Shown piece by piece: positions 51,801 to 55,028 of a stretch of DNA of 55,028 nucleotides. The notes beneath the pieces were generated by a model, which made no database searches, was not told the origin of the DNA, and saw nothing but the letters and a program-made list of their open reading frames with translations. The stretch lies in NCBI RefSeq assembly GCF_002482385.1, contig NZ_DLFW01000006.1:1-55028 (forward strand), given 5' to 3'. Each line of letters begins with the position of its first letter. Within the stretch, counting starts at the first letter, position 1. Made by a program: the position numbers and the translations under genes. The stretch comes from Dysgonomonas sp. UBA7710 (GTDB taxonomy: Bacteria > Bacteroidota > Bacteroidia > Bacteroidales > Dysgonomonadaceae).

Positions 51801-52630
51801 TTATTTGGCGCCGTTATTGAATTTAAATACCAAGAAGATATAGTTACCGGTCTGAACATTGCTCCTTGCGGATTATTAGGCCACGTATATTCCAAATAAG
51901 AGCTGTTACCGCCGAATTCATATGTATATCCGTCTGGAGTAGTTATTTTTATCATTGATCCGGAAGGCGTCCTTTCTGTTCCATATGCCTGAACACTCAC
52001 TCCATTTATATCTATTTTATACCCATCATCATTTAACGATACAGCATTGCCATTATTACCTATTATAAATTTTCCGTGATGGTTTCCAAAATTGAAAGTA
52101 AAAATATCAGGGGCTAGGTCATGTTTTATATTATCATTAACGGAACCAGTTTTCTGAACATTAAAATTCCACAAATCATTTTGGCTATAATTATATGCAT
52201 TATTACGTATTGCCACTAATAACCCGTCCTTCATATTCTTTTCCGCACTGGAATTATTACCTATATTGTCATCAGGACTGCCGATAACTTCACGAGTTAT
52301 AACCCCGCCAACATTCAAAATCCAGTTCATTCCTACTAATGATGGCCTTCGTCCCGGGATAAAACCATCAGATATATACTTAATTGATACGGGTATGTTA
52401 AAGTCATGATCTTTATATTCCATTATCGGAATTTCTAAATTTAACAATCCATTATAGTGATTGATATCTAAATTCCCATATTTAGCAAATTCTGCTGTCT
52501 GAGGTGTGGCAAATCCAAGATTTTGAGGAGTAAAATAATAACTATTAAAACTTGTAGGAATAAATTGAAAATTTTGTGCAATCAGGTTTAGAGGCACCGA
52601 TAATATCAATAATATAATTATTTTTTTCAT
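48881..52630 (-). CDS. SpvB/YD-repeat protein, TcB-like partner of Rhs
   Basis: 1249 residues. A signal peptide (end near LIAQ, about 19) precedes an N-terminal domain that resembles the SpvB/TcB start: YNGLLNLEIPIMEYKDHDF, then SLVGMNWILNVGGVITREV (the G.W.L....I.R pattern). Middle YD-type repeats follow (YEYDETGRLRAAFDNKRNIV near 1020). The last 220 residues look Ig-like and carry no T9SS sorting domain. It sits between a T9SS-sorted protein (stop 5 nt before its ATG) and the Rhs-M23 gene (55 nt). A GTG at 52639 overlapping the upstream stop is an alternative start. The proposed role is the B half of a two-part toxin shell. Confidence 0.78.
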   Translation of the reverse strand: MKKIIILLILSVPLNLIAQNFQFIPTSFNSYYFTPQNLGFATPQTAEFAKYGNLDINHYNGLLNLEIPIMEYKDHDFNIPVSIKYISDGFIPGRRPSLVGMNWILNVGGVITREVIGSPDDNIGNNSSAEKNMKDGLLVAIRNNAYNYSQNDLWNFNVQKTGSVNDNIKHDLAPDIFTFNFGNHHGKFIIGNNGNAVSLNDDGYKIDINGVSVQAYGTERTPSGSMIKITTPDGYTYEFGGNSSYLEYTWPNNPQGAMFRPVTISSWYLNSITAPNKRKVYFSYSSIRQTQRYKYFVFNGSSGFVTTWSMGPPDYSATNSLNAPEKKEFDFLDFVYVPMLDKITIDETAINFTRNRFSYSFYNDGYQDLLNLSLIDIRYQNRLIKKSSFTYEIQGSYFFLKNLKNNSHTQDPEAYGFEYNYTSQWPNPQTIATDHWGFWNGGYNISEDAGDYLANIESRKAVNTTVFKVGLLKKVVYPTGGITEIEYEYNRYNNYKKKNSQSLHYDDISSVSGIPCGGARVYSMKDSDQTTDKVYNYRTFQYKNPQTNNLNGAINLLPKYKSTEVLAYYNFSSAYIWDPKENKQVYTQLRNDYSRTLSIISSNTLSKEKNMSEYHIGYPDVIEYLSDGSQIHYNFSTWTDVPDDENINTILLDYMYGYTLVSRSLTLPELKDKYSIYTMNDMSAFRGKLLKKTIYSGNNTVVLTENYTYNLSQAKDKYAVSTMGLPYGNIANKVFLVPCRLVRKQTIDQNSVSHIENYKYNKTNLVSELETIDSNGLFYNILYKYPIDYDNLPTTDNIKILTDKNIINEPVEIIKAIKTSETGEKKAIDGIKYDYKDVNGMVLRNNLYQLYTSTPLSLTSSTLSSSFIKKQTYQTYNKYGVPTSIANNDMEENIYLWSYKGQYLIAEIKNTRYSDVVNALGQALIDRIAPAIEPSEADLKAINNLRSTLSGAHVTTYTYSPLVGIISSTDPMGISTFYEYDETGRLRAAFDNKRNIVNKNTYKYKNNPSSAGYPMQIAFESIPDNLDMAAAVYYTFRVLKSGGPNQFYYRWKIQDDIGQIIANQITTTPEYTVNLGEIWKGQKTVTCTLTDELTEETVSISKSFNIYHSTPIFENIQWKEENGECIITANLNVPTSQNTSFKYCFYGSSQLTLSMWWYPSNNYPASPNASITFTNPYSSIDFPDESLFSVLPYTAIPAGVSKVELRMPKGNNTKARLFINPKFKELESRTVNGQIEWFGCQVEYPRPMN

Positions 52631-52635
52631 AATCT

Positions 52636-53784
52636 TCACTTTTTAATAATAACTTCATTTACAAATATTCCGTTAGCAATAATACGAAGTACATAATTTT
52701 TCGGTGACAAATTGGAACAGTCTACCGTTTCGTAATAAGTACCCGCCGTCTTACTTTCAGCCGCTATCTTCTTTACTGGCAAACCCTCAATAGAATAAAG
52801 TTCAAATGAGACTCTGGCATCCTGCTTCAATTCATATTCGATATTCATAACCGATACTATAGGATTAGGGTATATCTTACAGACCATAATATCTTGTAGC
52901 ATAACTGTCTTGGCTGTAGGGTCGATGGCTTGCTTTTCTTCCGTCCCTTTCCACAGTTCGTCAAGTAAGGCTTGGTTTTCCGGGTCGGTATCCAGGTACA
53001 GATGTTCCTGCGGAGGATAGAAAAAAGCTGTCGAAAAAATAGTTGTGCTGTCTGCTATATTAATATTGCGTACTGTTTCGAATACCGGATAACGGTAGCC
53101 TTTGCTGTACCAGCGGCAGGTCTCGAGCTGTTTGCCCTGATCGCCCGTCTCTATGCCAGATGAACCTTCTACAGGGGTATTCAGGATGGTTTGTATTGCC
53201 TTTACCCGAAGTATAGGACTTAATGTATCCCCCGAAGGTAATATCATCTTACCATAGGCGTCAGCCACGGTAACCATTGTACCATGGGTATGTATATCCA
53301 CTGTACCCGAATACAAACCTTTAGAGGTATAATCCGAGGTAATCGACTGACCGTAATTCAGCGGATATTGCATTAGTACCATCGGGTTGGTATATTTCAG
53401 TTCGACAACGGGGTTTTCATGCCCTGTCTGTAATAGCGAGTCATGTATCATCCGGTAATAATACATCGTATTATGTTCCGTGCCCACAATTAACTCATCA
53501 TCCGAAATATCCTTTTTAGGATAGCGGGTAGCACCCAGTATATAGACACTATCCCCTTCCAGAGGTGGTAATGAATATGTCAGGGTATAGGCATCATTCA
53601 GTGTCTTGATATCTCTGAAATCCCAAAGCTGGTCTTTGCCTGCCCCTCCGGGATCTTTGTATTCTACTTGTTGTTTTATTAACACATCGCCAGGACGAAG
53701 ATGGTTGTGAGAACTGTTCAATTGGCTAAAACCGGGTAATGCCATCCATAGGAACAGCAAAATGAGAATTTGGGCAGGTTTCAT
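52636..53784 (-). CDS. T9SS type A-sorted secreted protein, first gene of Rhs module 2
   Basis: 382 residues. The signal peptide ends near GFSQ (about 20). The middle (about 25-290) is a beta-rich domain without motifs that I know (RPGDVLIKQQVEYKDPGGAG). The last 80 residues are a typical T9SS type A sorting domain: CKIYPNPIVSVMNIEYELKQ ... VSFELYSIEGLPVKKI ... LSPKNYVLRIIANG. It should be exported across the outer membrane and anchored. Position and tight spacing to the TcB-like gene suggest that it anchors or delivers the Rhs complex; that is inference. Confidence 0.85.
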   Translation of the reverse strand: MKPAQILILLFLWMALPGFSQLNSSHNHLRPGDVLIKQQVEYKDPGGAGKDQLWDFRDIKTLNDAYTLTYSLPPLEGDSVYILGATRYPKKDISDDELIVGTEHNTMYYYRMIHDSLLQTGHENPVVELKYTNPMVLMQYPLNYGQSITSDYTSKGLYSGTVDIHTHGTMVTVADAYGKMILPSGDTLSPILRVKAIQTILNTPVEGSSGIETGDQGKQLETCRWYSKGYRYPVFETVRNINIADSTTIFSTAFFYPPQEHLYLDTDPENQALLDELWKGTEEKQAIDPTAKTVMLQDIMVCKIYPNPIVSVMNIEYELKQDARVSFELYSIEGLPVKKIAAESKTAGTYYETVDCSNLSPKNYVLRIIANGIFVNEVIIKK

Positions 53785-53959
53785 AGTTAAGATATTAATT
53801 ATTAGTATTTAAATTACGATTTCAGGCACTTGTATAAAGAGAAATGCTTCTCTCTTATAATATAGATAAATGTCTTCTTCAGATTTCACAAATAAAATAT
53901 AAAAATAACACAATTTAATTAATATTTAATATTTGATAACAGGTTTTAAAACATAAAAA
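53785..53959. other. Upstream region of Rhs module 2
   Basis: 175 AT-rich nt. A small hairpin AGAGAA-ATGC-TTCTCT (53838-53853) lies 54 nt before the start codon. No full promoter match is found on the minus strand. No gene is seen. Confidence 0.4.
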
Positions 53960-54124
53960 TTGTGTAAAGAAATGATCCGATCCGGTTATGCATGCAACTA
54001 CAAATATTCAAAGGATAAATATTATATAAAGCTTCAGGAAAGAGCAAGAGCGGATAGAAAAGGACTTTGGAAAGATGGGGATACTATTGATCCGTGGCAA
54101 TGGAGAAAGGAGAAAAGAAAGTGA
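53960..54124 (+). pseudogene. Thermonuclease (SNase) C-terminal remnant, copy B
   Basis: The open frame reads KEMIRSGYACNYKYSKDKYY, IKLQERARADRKGLWKDGDT and IDPWQWRKEKRK, then TGA. This is the intact C-terminal third of an SNase-family nuclease (GLW..., PW.WRK ending), without the catalytic Arg/Glu N-terminal part. An ATG at 53972 exists, but a 50-aa product would be inactive. Copy A (35803-35905) shares the same core but has lost the last 20 codons. Confidence 0.75.
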
Positions 54125-54153
54125 ACCGCCTATAATCTAAAAAAGGCGGTTCA
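54122..54153 (-). terminator. GAACCGCC hairpin terminator, copy B
   Basis: TGAACCGCC (54122-54130) pairs perfectly with GGCGGTTCA (54145-54153). Same stem as 35906-35937. It lies 22 nt after the stop of the T9SS chimera (minus strand) and overlaps the SNase remnant's stop codon. Confidence 0.75.
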
Positions 54154-54175
54154 TTTATCAGAAGAAATTATTTTT

Positions 54176-54922
54176 CTATTTAATTTTCATCACTTTCTCA
54201 CGCGTCACATTACCTTCTTCGTCAGTTTTTTCCAGAATATAGATACCTGCATTAAGGGTTGTATTCTGAATGTCGAAATTGATCGCTTTATTTTCTTTGT
54301 AAACAAGCGAACCTGTAGGGAAAGAATAGACTTTTATGGAGGTTGAAGTCGGAGTGCCAGTGGCGGTACTCTTTAATGGTCCATCAGTTGGTACTCCTTC
54401 ACCTGGGAGTCCCCCTCCAGATCCACTGCAGCTTATAGCCGGAATCTGGAATATTTGAGGAGTAACAGACCAGCCACATTGGTTCTTAGCACTATAAGTA
54501 AATAGCATATCACCTTTTGATAATGGTTGTACTATTGCTCTGTTTACACTAGTATGAAAAAATTGAAAATTATTTGACTTTTGAGTCCATTTATAATCAA
54601 GTGGGCTATTTCCTTCGATTCCTTCCAATTTAGGGTAAACATCATTGTCCGGCCCAATGCCTTTGTCAATACAAATTGGCTTCGGAAACCATGTCTCTCC
54701 GTCAGTGGAGGCATAATACCCAGGAGGTCCTACCCATACTCGAGAGTTTTCCACTTGGTAACTTACACCATCATACATAACAGTTGCTTTTACTGTTCCA
54801 AATTCATTGTCTGAAGCACGGAAAGTTGCATTAGGTGTTCCCTGACCTGAGTCTCGCTTTCGCAGTATGATGGCCGCTTCCGCTTTTCTTATGAGTATGT
54901 CTCTGTCACTCAGCTTTGCCAT
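54176..54922 (-). pseudogene. Chimera: phage terminase large-subunit start fused to a T9SS surface-protein tail
   Basis: 248 codons. The first 24 (MAKLSDRDILIRKAEAAIIL RKRD) look like a phage terminase large-subunit N-terminus, and their ATG overlaps the TGA of an upstream terminase small subunit. From GQGTPNATFRASDNEFGTVK on, the protein follows the T9SS Ig/PKD-like protein at 35960-37339 (VENSRVWVGPPG) and ends in the same sorting domain (YSFPTGSLVYKENKAINFDI to REKVMKIK). The join is near 54852. With no signal peptide the tail cannot reach the T9SS, so the product should be dead despite an open frame. Confidence 0.78.
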
Positions 54923-55028
54923 CTATAATATTTTGTAAGTCTTCGTCTGATAGATTTTCTAGGTTGCTCTTGATGCCAACCTCACCCGAGAGTTTGTTTT
55001 CTTGCCGGTTCTTCCAGTTGTCGGGATC
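54906..55028 (-). CDS. Phage terminase small subunit, partial (runs off the window)
   Basis: The last 40 codons of an ORF that enters from the right edge: DPDNWKNRQENKLSGEVGIK and SNLENLSDEDLQNIIDGKAE, then TGA. DP.NWKNRQ is a frequent C-terminal signature of phage terminase small subunits and parallels RDPKNWQNNR in the copy at 39154. Its stop overlaps the start codon of the chimera, the usual terS-terL coupling. This is a different phage from the one at 39 kb, as the remaining sequence does not align. Confidence 0.72.
   Translation of the reverse strand, partial: DPDNWKNRQENKLSGEVGIKSNLENLSDEDLQNIIDGKAE

Overview
The window is a chromosomal segment of a Bacteroidota bacterium, most likely order Bacteroidales. 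My best guess is Dysgonomonas or a near relative, from gene content only. The evidence is Bacteroidota-type promoters (TTTG, about 20 nt, TAnnTTTG), T9SS sorting domains, fused-subunit KorA plus KorB, a DUF1080/MocA pair, and typical Bacteroidota intergenic repeats. No tRNA, rRNA or CRISPR array is visible.

1-35.6 kb is core chromosome. It holds fmt, aroB, a VOC protein, an MBL hydrolase and an APC permease. Next come a Tat-exported MocA-type dehydrogenase with a tandem DUF1080 (3-keto-glycoside hydrolase type) protein, a ClC channel with CBS domains, and a DUF418 membrane protein. The minus-strand operon leuA-leuC-(four-helix protein)-leuD-cimA-leuB follows. Then come a glycosyltransferase, a HAD phosphatase, a SnoaL-like lipoprotein, a B12/radical-SAM protein, a coiled-coil lipoprotein with rsmI, a TIGR02757 protein, mscS, an OmpA/TPR lipoprotein, korBA and fumC. 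The leu operon has a complete-looking attenuator: a promoter, a 23-codon leader ORF with five Leu and five Ile codons, and a 10-bp terminator hairpin ahead of leuA. Ile codons fit because the operon also carries a Leptospira-type citramalate synthase, so LeuB/C/D would serve both leucine and isoleucine synthesis.

35.6-55.0 kb is an accessory island mixing prophage debris with secreted polymorphic-toxin genes. From left to right it holds: a thermonuclease remnant; a T9SS-sorted surface protein; phage lysis genes (two of them frameshifted); a terminase large-subunit stub and a terminase small subunit; Rhs module 1; a phage helicase tail and rusA; Rhs module 2; a second thermonuclease remnant; a chimera of a phage terminase start and a T9SS protein tail; and a second terminase small subunit running off the end.

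Module 2 looks intact: a T9SS-sorted protein, a 1249-aa SpvB/YD-repeat protein, an Rhs core with an M23 (LytM) peptidase tip, and a lipoprotein that could be its immunity protein. The two large proteins resemble the B and C halves of a Tc-type toxin cocoon. Module 1 is a damaged relative. Its SpvB/YD partner is cut to a tail, and an in-frame amber codon separates the Rhs core from an unrelated tip domain, while a translationally coupled lipoprotein gene remains intact. The T9SS-linked, two-part Rhs cocoon with a peptidoglycan-hydrolase tip and the Leu/Ile attenuator are the two most interesting items.
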